Assembly (NCBI GenBank): GCA_944392285.1
Contig: CALXWF010000074.1
Span: forward strand, 1-20,254
Direction of reading: 5' to 3'
DNA: 20,254 nt
From: an uncultured Alphaproteobacteria bacterium
GTDB lineage: Bacteria > Pseudomonadota > Alphaproteobacteria > RF32 > CAG-239
The notes beneath the pieces are model-generated. The model searched no databases, was not told where the DNA came from, and was given only the letters and a program-made list of their open reading frames with translations. The translations under genes and the position numbers were made by a program. Of the stretch, positions 1 through 5,886 are shown piece after piece (within the stretch, counting starts at the first letter, position 1; the number at the start of each line of letters is the position of its first letter).

Positions 1-117
1 CTACCTGCGTAAGCAGGTAGATGTAGACATACCTGCCCAGCCGTTAGGCTTGCGAAGCCTTTGGGCAGGGCGAACGTAGTTCGGAACAGGTAATACCACT
101 TGCGTTAGCTAGTGGAA
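1..117. repeat. cluster of consecutive small hairpins
   Basis: Four separate inverted-repeat units lie back to back. Unit 1: CTACCTGC / GCAGGTAG (1-8 with 13-20), loop GTAA. Unit 2: CCTGCCCA / TGGGCAGG (32-39 with 62-69), enclosing two mutually exclusive inner hairpins, AGCC/GGCT (39-42, 47-50) and AGGCTT/AAGCCT (46-51, 55-60). Unit 3: CGAAC/GTTCG (71-75, 79-83), loop GTA. Unit 4: CCACT/AGTGG (96-100, 111-115) with an inner GC/GC and loop GTTA. No T-tract follows, so this is not a simple terminator. It may be the end of a structured RNA or of a palindromic intergenic element that starts left of the window. Its function is unknown. Confidence 0.6.
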
Positions 118-154
118 GTTTATTTTAGACAAATTAAACAATTTTAGCCAAAAA

Positions 155-160
155 TATATT
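155..160 (+). promoter_or_regulatory. possible -10 box for the first orphan gene
   Basis: TATATT lies 18 bases before the ATG at 178, in an AT-rich stretch. A convincing -35 is not visible; TTAAAC at 134-139 is the nearest but gives a 15-nt spacer. If this is used, the transcript leader would be only about 10 nt, which agrees with the lack of a Shine-Dalgarno sequence in front of the gene. Confidence 0.25.
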
Positions 161-177
161 GACCCACCCCAAAAATT

Positions 178-582
178 ATGCTATATTCTAACCAAGAAAA
201 CAAATTATTAATTAAAAAAATAGAATTATGGAAACAAAAGAAAAAAAAACAAAAAAGTGTAGATATCGAAAGAACTTTGGCTCTCTACGGCCCCGGCAAC
301 AAACTTTTGGCAAAATATTACAGTGCCAAAAATGAAGCCGCAGCTTTCCTTGAACTAAGAAATGACGGCTTTTGGGTTTTTGGAAAATTCTATGACCCGA
401 GAGGTGTCCGCGGACCTGAGGTTAAAATTGACCTCTCCGACATTGAGGAAAGGCTTTTAGAAAAGCTCAAAAAAAGAGCTTCTTGGGCAGAACCCATCTT
501 TCAGGAACTGGAAGATGTAATCAACACGGCCTGGGAAAGAGCAGCTGCCGCCTGCCCTTGGTTCTCTTTTCTAAAGAAATAA
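178..582 (+). CDS. hypothetical protein, basic N-terminus
   Basis: 134-residue open frame that I do not recognise. Residues 9-27 are very rich in lysine (…WKQKKKKQK…), followed by a mixed alpha/beta-looking middle with YGPGNK (37-42) and FYDPRGVRG (71-79), and an acidic/basic helical C-terminal part ending in a Trp/Phe-rich tail. There is no signal peptide, membrane segment or cysteine pair. It contains no internal Met, so ATG 178 is the only ATG start, although no Shine-Dalgarno sequence precedes it. A strong terminator follows directly, which supports a real, singly transcribed gene. It lies in the repeat-rich left end. It could be a lineage-specific orphan or cargo of a mobile element; no function is proposed. 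Confidence 0.6.
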   Translation: MLYSNQENKLLIKKIELWKQKKKKQKSVDIERTLALYGPGNKLLAKYYSAKNEAAAFLELRNDGFWVFGKFYDPRGVRGPEVKIDLSDIEERLLEKLKKRASWAEPIFQELEDVINTAWERAAAACPWFSFLKK

Positions 583-585
583 GCA

Positions 586-610
586 AACGCCCTTAACCGG
601 GCGTTTTTTT
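586..610 (+). terminator. rho-independent terminator of the 178-582 gene
   Basis: Stem AACGCCC (586-592) / GGGCGTT (599-605), loop TTAACC, followed by a run of T to 610. It starts 3 nt after the stop codon. Confidence 0.85.
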
Positions 611-635
611 ATTATCCAATCTTACGACAGTACAT

Positions 636-688
636 ATACAAAAACCGTCTTTTTTTTCAAAGGCGGTTTTTAGGGACGGAGAGTACAG
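636..688. repeat. duplicate of the tRNA-Ser 3' end and terminator (copy A)
   Basis: These 53 nt match 1623-1674 with three substitutions and one extra T. Read on the minus strand the match holds the last bases of tRNA-Ser (CTGTACTCTCCG, then TCC in place of CCA) followed by its terminator hairpin. The hairpin stem (640-652 with 659-671) is kept, with one C-G changed to a G-T wobble (648/663). The rest of the tRNA is absent, so this is a remnant, not a gene. It resembles an attachment-site footprint or part of a repeat; see the findings. Confidence 0.8.
640..671. terminator. orphan terminator hairpin inside copy A
   Basis: AAAAACCG-T-CTTT / AAAG-G-CGGTTTTT, 13 pairs including one G-T, with A- and T-tracts on both sides, so it could act in both directions. 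No gene ends here apart from the 178-582 gene, which already has its own terminator. Confidence 0.6.
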
Positions 689-820
689 AATAGCTAAGCA
701 AAAAAGCAACCAACGTTGCTTTTTTATCTGCAACATCTCAGAAAACTTTAGTGAGTAAGGAAAGCTTTAGCGACCGCAACGAACTTAAGTTCCTGAGCAT
801 AGTCCTGTCTCCAATACAAA
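672..820. repeat. modular intergenic repeat, full copy (L1)
   Basis: About 150 nt with ordered blocks that recur at 20128-20254. Blocks: GCTAAG (693-698); a hairpin with an 11-bp stem around the loop CAAC (700-725, core CAACCAACGTTG); box AGCGACCGCA (769-778); palindrome GAACTTAAGTTC (781-792); GCATAGTC (797-804) and TCTCC (808-812). A long-range stem CTCAG..AACTT (737-748) with AAGTT.CTGAG (787-797) encloses the AGCGACCGCA box. The outer arms GGAG..ACAG (678-688) and CTGTCTCC (805-812) are also complementary. ATACAAA occurs at both borders (636 and 814). No open frame lies inside. The rest of the gap up to 912 is AT-rich with nothing I can name. Confidence 0.7.
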
Positions 821-912
821 GTTTTTTAAGTTAATAAATACATAGTCATACATTAATCTGCCATTAAACTACCTCTGTTAAACCCTTGTTGGCATTTTTG
901 TCTATTTTTGTA

Positions 913-939
913 TTGACATGTTTAGTAAATTATGATAAT
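913..939 (+). promoter_or_regulatory. promoter of the 983-1393 gene
   Basis: A perfect -35 TTGACA (913-918) and GATAAT (934-939) with a 15-nt spacer; an alternative -10, TAATCT (936-941), gives a 17-nt spacer. Both leave a leader of about 35 nt before ATG 983. Confidence 0.6.
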
Positions 940-982
940 CTTCCAATTAATAACAGATATTATTAATTAAAAAACTATCATT

Positions 983-1393
983 ATGAATTTACAAGAAAAG
1001 AAACAGAAACTGACCAAAATCAAAAAAGAATTTGAATATGGTATGCTCCCAAACGGCAAAGTAGAAAACATCGGCACCGCGTTTTTCCTATACTATACCG
1101 GCGCCTGCGTTCTCCGCGATGTTGTATATTACCGCTCAAAGCATCATGGCTTGGAATTTGAGACCTTGAGTATGACAAGTTCATATTTTGTCGGCTCCAA
1201 AGCTCATGCAGAGGCGCTTTATCAGGCTTTCGGCGGCAAGATATATCCGACCGAATATTGCAGTTTGGCAGAAAATAGCCGTGAACTTTATGCTTGGGAA
1301 GGTCCCAAACGTCAACAACAATGTGAAGAAGTTCGCCGCCGCGGATTTACTGAGCCGCTGGACATTGAAGAAATCAAAATGATTTTGTTCTGA
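983..1393 (+). CDS. hypothetical protein between tRNA-end duplicates
   Basis: 136 residues, family not recognised. A basic helical N-terminus (residues 1-18, KK..K..K spacing) is followed by a Tyr/Phe-rich core (FFLYYTG, 34-40) and a C-terminal acidic helix ending in MILF. Three scattered cysteines are present; there is no signal peptide. ATG 983 fits the well-formed promoter upstream, but no Shine-Dalgarno sequence is visible. A perfect 16-bp terminator follows 9 nt after the stop. The gene is the only one between the two copies of the tRNA-Ser 3' end, so it may be cargo of a small or decayed insertion. Base composition is not obviously different from its neighbours. Confidence 0.65.
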   Translation: MNLQEKKQKLTKIKKEFEYGMLPNGKVENIGTAFFLYYTGACVLRDVVYYRSKHHGLEFETLSMTSSYFVGSKAHAEALYQAFGGKIYPTEYCSLAENSRELYAWEGPKRQQQCEEVRRRGFTEPLDIEEIKMILF

Positions 1394-1402
1394 TTTTCAT
1401 TT

Positions 1403-1441
1403 TACAAAGAAACGCTCCTTGTTGAGGAGCGTTTCTTTGTA
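1403..1441 (+). terminator. terminator of the 983-1393 gene
   Basis: Perfect 16-bp stem TACAAAGAAACGCTCC (1403-1418) / its complement (1426-1441) with loop TTGTTGA. The T-rich descending arm and symmetric A-rich ascending arm suggest it works on both strands. Confidence 0.8.
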
Positions 1442-1569
1442 TCTGCCAATTGGTTATATTTTTCAGATCGGCAACAATCGTTTCCGCGATCGATTACAAT
1501 TCCTCGCTTATTCCGGCCGCCGGCAGCATCAGTTTTTAAGCCGGCTTTAAATTAATAATTCCTTCTGCC

Positions 1570-1629
1570 GTTGCACCGACAATGTTGCTGAACAAAGTTC
1601 CTGAGGTATAGTCCTGTCTCCAATACAAA
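1570..1629. repeat. modular intergenic repeat, partial copy (L2)
   Basis: The right-hand half of the L1 element recurs here: GAAC.AAGTTCCTGAG (1590-1606) followed by ATAGTCCTGTCTCC and AATACAAA (to 1629), nearly identical to 781-820. Upstream, GCACCGACAATGTTGCT (about 1574-1590) looks like a decayed version of the AGCGACCGCA region. It runs without a gap into the tRNA-Ser terminator. Its CCTGTCTCC arm is complementary to the tRNA 3' end (GGAG..ACAGG, 1664-1675). The stretch 1442-1570 holds only GC-rich imperfect palindromes (GCCGGC at about 1525-1545). Confidence 0.6.
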
Positions 1630-1657
1630 AACCGCCTTTTTTTCAAAGGCGGTTTTT
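1627..1657 (-). terminator. terminator of tRNA-Ser
   Basis: 13-bp stem AAAAACCGCCTTT (1627-1639) / AAAGGCGGTTTTT (1645-1657), loop TTTTC. It lies 2 nt past the tRNA 3' end and has a T-tract in the minus-strand direction; the mirror A/T tracts make it potentially bidirectional. Confidence 0.85.
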
Positions 1658-1659
1658 AG

Positions 1660-1747
1660 TGGCGGAGAGTACAGGACTCGAACCTGTGCATCGCTATTCA
1701 CGATGACGGATTAGCAATCCGCTGCATTACCACTCTGCCAACTCTCC
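1660..1747 (-). tRNA. tRNA-Ser (GCT anticodon)
   Basis: 88-nt tRNA with encoded CCA. The 5' acceptor arm GGAGAGT (1747-1741) pairs with ACTCTCC followed by G and CCA (1660-1662). The anticodon stem/loop is GCGGA-TTGCTAA-TCCGT, with GCT as anticodon. A long variable arm (CATCGTGAATAGCGATG), as expected for class II Ser tRNA, and a T-arm with GGTTCGAGTCC complete the fold. It decodes AGC/AGU serine codons. Its 3' end is duplicated at 674-688. Confidence 0.95.
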
Positions 1748-1765
1748 AACGTGGTAACGGAGTTA

Positions 1766-1794
1766 TATTTATATTATGTTTCTCTCCGCGTCAA
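1766..1794 (-). promoter_or_regulatory. promoter of tRNA-Ser
   Basis: On the minus strand TTGACG (1794-1789) and TAAATA (1771-1766) with a 17-nt spacer; TATAAA (1773-1768) with a 15-nt spacer is an alternative. No terminator hairpin separates the upstream ZIP gene from the tRNA, so read-through is also possible. Confidence 0.5.
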
Positions 1795-1824
1795 CAGCTT
1801 TTTTAAAAATTTTACAACTTTCTT

Positions 1825-2598
1825 TTAGCCTAACACAATACTTAAATAAGTCATAAAAACAAAGCCGGCCAAAATAGCAACAGAGCTTTTCTTGCTCCCT
1901 TCCCTGACACAAACCTCGGGAATAACCTCATTAATAATCACAAACATCATGGTTCCGCCGGCCATAGCCATCCCGAAAGGAATCATTTTGCTGCTGAAAC
2001 TGGTAGCCAGAATTCCGATAACCGCGCCCATTGGCTGTATTAACCCTGTAATAGCAGCAGCCAACGCCGCTTTAACTTTAGAAAAATTAATTGCCACCAA
2101 GGACACAGCCACCATTAACCCTTCGGGAATATTCTGCAAAGCAATACCCACGGCCAAGGCCTTAGGGTCAAACAGCTCTTGTCCGGCATAAGCCACACCG
2201 ACAGCCAAGCCCTCGGGCATTTTATGAATGGCAATAGCCAAGACAAATAACCATGAACTGTTCCAGTCCATTTTCAAGCCTTCTTTACCGGCTCCTTCAT
2301 GCTCGTGGGGAACAATCTCATGCAAAACCCAAATAAGTCCGACACCGGCCAGCAAAGCCAAACCGATCAACAAACCGCCGAGATAACGGTTGGGCTCTAT
2401 TTGGTTTACATGTGCCACCGCCGGCGCCAAAAGCGTAAAAACGGAAGATGCCAACATAATTCCTGCTGCCACATTCAGCATAAAATTAATATTATTTTGG
2501 CTATAATCTTTTTTCAAAAAGATAAAACATCCGCCGATTCCGGCAAAAGCACAAGTAAATAAAGCAGCTAATGTGCCGTCCCATAAAAGATTTTGCAT
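1825..2598 (-). CDS. ZIP family divalent metal transporter
   Basis: 257-residue polytopic membrane protein of the ZIP (GufA/ZIPB-like) family, which moves Zn2+ or related divalent metals across the inner membrane towards the cytoplasm. The metal-site motifs are clear: HKMPEG at 125-130 and QNIPEG at 155-160, the hallmark helix 4/5 pair. NEVIPE at 223-228 lies in a later helix, and the His-rich loop HEIVPHEHEG is at 93-102. About eight hydrophobic segments. ATG 2598 has the Shine-Dalgarno GGGAG. It begins 22 nt after gatB and is probably the last gene of the sppA-gatCAB transcript. The exact metal cannot be told from sequence. Confidence 0.9.
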   Translation of the reverse strand: MQNLLWDGTLAALFTCAFAGIGGCFIFLKKDYSQNNINFMLNVAAGIMLASSVFTLLAPAVAHVNQIEPNRYLGGLLIGLALLAGVGLIWVLHEIVPHEHEGAGKEGLKMDWNSSWLFVLAIAIHKMPEGLAVGVAYAGQELFDPKALAVGIALQNIPEGLMVAVSLVAINFSKVKAALAAAITGLIQPMGAVIGILATSFSSKMIPFGMAMAGGTMMFVIINEVIPEVCVREGSKKSSVAILAGFVFMTYLSIVLG

Positions 2599-2620
2599 TT
2601 TTACTCCCAGATAGCCTTAT

Positions 2621-4078
2621 TTAGCCAAGTTTTTCTTTCAACAAAGCATTAACCATGGCAGGGTTCGCCTTCCCTTGGCTTTCTTTCATAACTTGCCCGA
2701 CAAACCAACCCATCAAACCGGTTTTACCGCCTTTATAAGCCTCAACATTAGCCGGATTAGCAGCAATTACCTTTTCAACGATTGCTTCAATCGCACCGCT
2801 GTCCGTTACTTGCTTTAAGCCTTTTTCCTCAACAATCTTTTCAGGATTATCTCCGCTTTCAACCATAAGAGCAAAAACATCTTTGGCAATTTTGCCCGAA
2901 ATAATGTTTTGTGAAATCAAATCAACCAGTTTTCCAAGATTCTCTGCCGAAACAGGGCTCTCTTCAATACTGATTTTTTTGTCTTTCAACATGGCAAAAA
3001 AGTCACCCATCATCCAGTTTGCCACTTTTTTGGCATCTCTGCCGCCGGAGGCTTTTTCAAAGAAATCTGCAACTTCTTTGTTTTCACACAAAACCGCGGC
3101 ATCATATTTGGTTAAGCCCAAATCTTTAACAAAACGAGCCTTTTTGGCATCCGGCAGCTCAACCATTTCTTGTCTGACATCTTCAATAAAAGCCTCATCC
3201 AAGACCAACGGCGGCAAATCCGGCTCGGGGAAATAGCGATAATCATGCGCAAACTCTTTCTTACGCAAGGGTTTGGTCAAGCCGCTCGTCGGGTCAAACT
3301 TACGCGTTTCCTGCTCAATTTTTCCACCGTTTTCATAAACCTCAACATGGCGTCTGGCTTCATTTTCAATTGCCTGCATCACAAACTTAACGCTGTTAAC
3401 GTTTTTCATCTCACAGCGCGTCCGATATCCATCCTCGCCGACTTTGCGGACGGAAACATTAACATCGCAACGCATGGAGCCTTCGTCCATATTACCGTCA
3501 CAAGTCCCGAGATAACGCAAAATAGAACGCAGTTTGCGCAAAAACTCTCCGGCCTCTTCCGGTGCTCTGAAATCAGGCTTGGTTACAATTTCCATCAAAC
3601 CGACACCGGCACGATTCAAGTCAATAAAACTTTTATCCGGCGCCATATCATGAATTGATTTTCCGGCATCTTGTTCAATATGCATTCTCTCAATGCCGAT
3701 ATCTTTGGCAGAGCCGTCCGGCAAATCAATCGTAACTCTTCCCTCACCGACAATCGGATACAAAAATTGTGTAATTTGATAACCTTGGGGCAAATCGGCA
3801 TAGAAATAATTTTTCCGTGAAAATTCGGAATATTTATTAATTTTTGCATTTAACCCCAAACCGGTCTTAACCGCCTGACGCACACACATTTTATTCAAAG
3901 TCGGCAACATACCGGGCATTCCGGCATCAACAAATGCAACATGTTCATTGGCATCGGCGCCAAAAGCGGTGGATGCACCGGAAAAAATTTTAGATTTTGA
4001 AATAATCTGGCAGTGAATCTCCAACCCGCAGATAATTTCCCATTTATTATTAGCCGTTTCAATAATCATTCCGCTCAT
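2621..4078 (-). CDS. gatB: Asp-tRNA(Asn)/Glu-tRNA(Gln) amidotransferase subunit B
   Basis: 485 residues, the normal size for GatB. This subunit binds the mischarged tRNA, phosphorylates the attached Glu/Asp and transamidates it with ammonia channelled from GatA. The N-terminal catalytic cradle carries the expected motifs GLEIHCQI (18-25), SKIFSG and PGMLPTLN, then YADLPQGYQITQF. The C-terminal YqeY-like tail that grips the tRNA ends with GLMGWFVGQVMKESQGKANP. The start at 4078 is 1 nt after the gatA stop, and its Shine-Dalgarno AGAGGATG lies inside the gatA end, so translation is probably coupled. It acts in the cytoplasm as a GatCAB complex with the two genes upstream. Confidence 0.97.
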   Translation of the reverse strand: MSGMIIETANNKWEIICGLEIHCQIISKSKIFSGASTAFGADANEHVAFVDAGMPGMLPTLNKMCVRQAVKTGLGLNAKINKYSEFSRKNYFYADLPQGYQITQFLYPIVGEGRVTIDLPDGSAKDIGIERMHIEQDAGKSIHDMAPDKSFIDLNRAGVGLMEIVTKPDFRAPEEAGEFLRKLRSILRYLGTCDGNMDEGSMRCDVNVSVRKVGEDGYRTRCEMKNVNSVKFVMQAIENEARRHVEVYENGGKIEQETRKFDPTSGLTKPLRKKEFAHDYRYFPEPDLPPLVLDEAFIEDVRQEMVELPDAKKARFVKDLGLTKYDAAVLCENKEVADFFEKASGGRDAKKVANWMMGDFFAMLKDKKISIEESPVSAENLGKLVDLISQNIISGKIAKDVFALMVESGDNPEKIVEEKGLKQVTDSGAIEAIVEKVIAANPANVEAYKGGKTGLMGWFVGQVMKESQGKANPAMVNALLKEKLG

Positions 4079-4079
4079 C

Positions 4080-5537
4080 TTATTTCATCCTCTTAAAAGC
4101 AGCATCTTTTTCCAACGTGCTTGCGGTTTTAAAAACGCTTTCTTCATCCAAATACTTCCCGATTAACTGCATACCGAGCGGCAAACCGTCTTTGTTCAAG
4201 CCGATAGGCAAGCTCATGGCAGGCAACCCCGCCAAGCTGACGGCAACCGTATAAACATCATTCAGCCACATGGTAATCGGATTTTTTTGCATTTCTTTAT
4301 CTCCAATGGCAAAAGCCGCCGTCGGTGCCGTCGGTGTCAAAATAACATCACATTTTTCAAATGCATCACGAAAATCTTGCCAAATCAACCGACGAACTTT
4401 CTGCGCTTTCAGATAATAAGCATCATAATATCCGGCAGACAAAACATAAGTACCAATCATAATACGGCGCTTAACCTCTTTGCCGAAGCCTTGCGTACGG
4501 CTGTTGATATACATATCATCCAAAGATTTTCCGTTTACACGCTCACCATAACGCAAACCGTCATAACGTGCCAGATTAGAAGAAGCCTCAGCCGGCGCAA
4601 TAATATAATAAGTAGCCAAAGCATATTTGGTATGCGGCAAAGAAATCTCCACAATCTCGGCACCTCTGGCTTTTAACATATCGGCGGCCTTATCCCAATA
4701 AGCCGCGACCTCTGCGTCCAGACCTTCGACTCTATATTCTTTGGGAATACCGATTTTCATGCCCTTAATGTCAGCGCCGAGAAATTTTTCAAAATCAGGA
4801 ACAATCGCATCAACCGAAGTTGAATCTTTAGCGTCAAAACCGGCCATATTTTTAAGCAAAATGGCACAATCACGCACATCTTTGGCAATCGGCCCAGCCT
4901 GGTCCAATGACGAGGCAAAAGCCATAATTCCATAGCGAGAACATCTGCCGTAAGAAGGTTTAATTCCCGTCACACCGCAATAAGCTGACGGTTGCCTGAT
5001 GGAACCACCGGTATCCGTTCCGGTTGCACCGGCACAAATGCCTGCCGCAACCGCAGCGGCCGACCCGCCGGAAGACCCGCCGGCAACCAAAGGAATATTT
5101 TTACTCCACGGATTTTTAACCGGCCCGAAAGCAGACGTTTCATTACTGCCGCCCATGGCAAACTCGTCCATATTCAGCTTACCCAAAAATGTCGCGCCGG
5201 CATCTTTCAAATGAGCCGTAACCGTAGATTCATACGGCGGAACAAAATTATCCAAAATTTTAGAGCAAGCCGTTGTCCGAATATTTTGCGTACAAAACAA
5301 ATCCTTAATACCAAGGGGAATACCGTCCAAATCTTTTGCCTGACCGGAAAGATAACGCTTATCGCTCTCTTCAGCTTGAGCCAAAGCAATTTCAGGCGTT
5401 TCCGTAACATAGGCATTATAATCGCGCCCCTTTTCCATAGCCGCGATATAGGCTTTATTAAGCTCTGTTGCGCTGAATTTTTTATTTTTTAACCCTTCAC
5501 GGGCCTCTGCAATGGTTAATTCTGTTAAATCAGTCAT
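4080..5537 (-). CDS. gatA: Asp-tRNA(Asn)/Glu-tRNA(Gln) amidotransferase subunit A
   Basis: Amidase-signature enzyme that releases ammonia from glutamine for GatB. Numbering from the chosen start, the Ser-cisSer-Lys triad is Lys78 (GIPLGIKDLF), Ser155 (GGSSGGSA) and Ser179 (TDTGGSI), with the same 24-residue Ser-Ser spacing as known GatA. I chose ATG 5537 (MTDLTELTIAEA, 485 aa), which matches the family's usual N-terminus and has a weak TTAGAG about 10 nt upstream. An in-frame ATG at 5540 and a GTG at 5546 would add 1-3 residues. It is the middle gene of gatC-gatA-gatB. Confidence 0.96.
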   Translation of the reverse strand: MTDLTELTIAEAREGLKNKKFSATELNKAYIAAMEKGRDYNAYVTETPEIALAQAEESDKRYLSGQAKDLDGIPLGIKDLFCTQNIRTTACSKILDNFVPPYESTVTAHLKDAGATFLGKLNMDEFAMGGSNETSAFGPVKNPWSKNIPLVAGGSSGGSAAAVAAGICAGATGTDTGGSIRQPSAYCGVTGIKPSYGRCSRYGIMAFASSLDQAGPIAKDVRDCAILLKNMAGFDAKDSTSVDAIVPDFEKFLGADIKGMKIGIPKEYRVEGLDAEVAAYWDKAADMLKARGAEIVEISLPHTKYALATYYIIAPAEASSNLARYDGLRYGERVNGKSLDDMYINSRTQGFGKEVKRRIMIGTYVLSAGYYDAYYLKAQKVRRLIWQDFRDAFEKCDVILTPTAPTAAFAIGDKEMQKNPITMWLNDVYTVAVSLAGLPAMSLPIGLNKDGLPLGMQLIGKYLDEESVFKTASTLEKDAAFKRMK

Positions 5538-5584
5538 CATAATCACTCTAACATTAAACTAAAAATTTCTTATAGAACAAACTC

Positions 5585-5872
5585 TTACTCAACGACTTTC
5601 GGCACCACAAAATAGCCATATTCTTTTTGCGGCGCATTAGCCAAAACCGCTTCAGCCTGATTCCCGTCGGTTACCTCATCATCTCGCAACCGAAGTTTGG
5701 CCTCATTAACCGAGACCAAAGGCTCTGCCGCCTCAGTATTAACTTCGTTTAATTGCGCCACCCAACTAAGAATTTTGTTAAATTCTTCCTCGGTTTCGGC
5801 AATCTTGTCTTCTTCAATTTTCAAATGAGACAAAAAAGCAATTTTTCTTACCATATCAGCATCAACAGTCAT
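5585..5872 (-). CDS. gatC: Asp-tRNA(Asn)/Glu-tRNA(Gln) amidotransferase subunit C
   Basis: 95 residues, normal GatC size. This small subunit wraps around the GatA-GatB interface and stabilises the complex. The N-terminal part VRKIAFLSHLKI and the central EEFNKILSWVAQLNEVNTE, then DDEVTDG and the C-terminal tail with YFVVPKVVE, follow the family pattern. ATG 5872 has Shine-Dalgarno AGAGGATG. It lies 14 nt after sppA and 38-47 nt before gatA, so the amidotransferase is transcribed behind sppA. Confidence 0.95.
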   Translation of the reverse strand: MTVDADMVRKIAFLSHLKIEEDKIAETEEEFNKILSWVAQLNEVNTEAAEPLVSVNEAKLRLRDDEVTDGNQAEAVLANAPQKEYGYFVVPKVVE

Positions 5873-5886
5873 AATATAATCATCCT

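Noticed and set aside
41..50. GTTAGGC at 44-49 region resembling an integron attC core (GTTRRRY)
   Set aside because: The matching left core (RYYYAAC) at the right distance, and the spaced 2L/2R boxes, are not visible; the string is explained by the AGCC-GTTA-GGCT hairpin. No integrase in the window.
52..58. The ultra-stable DNA mini-hairpin heptamer GCGAAGC
   Set aside because: Present, but the longer stem AGGCTT/AAGCCT (46-51, 55-60) excludes it in the best fold, so I do not count it among the GNA loops.
674..688. A second tRNA gene at the copy A repeat
   Set aside because: Only the last 12-15 nt of a tRNA are present, CCA is changed to TCC, and no anticodon or D arm follows.
5538..5546. 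GTG 5546 or ATG 5540 as gatA start
   Set aside because: Possible, but MTDLTELTIAEA from 5537 matches the usual GatA N-terminus; the difference is 1-3 residues.
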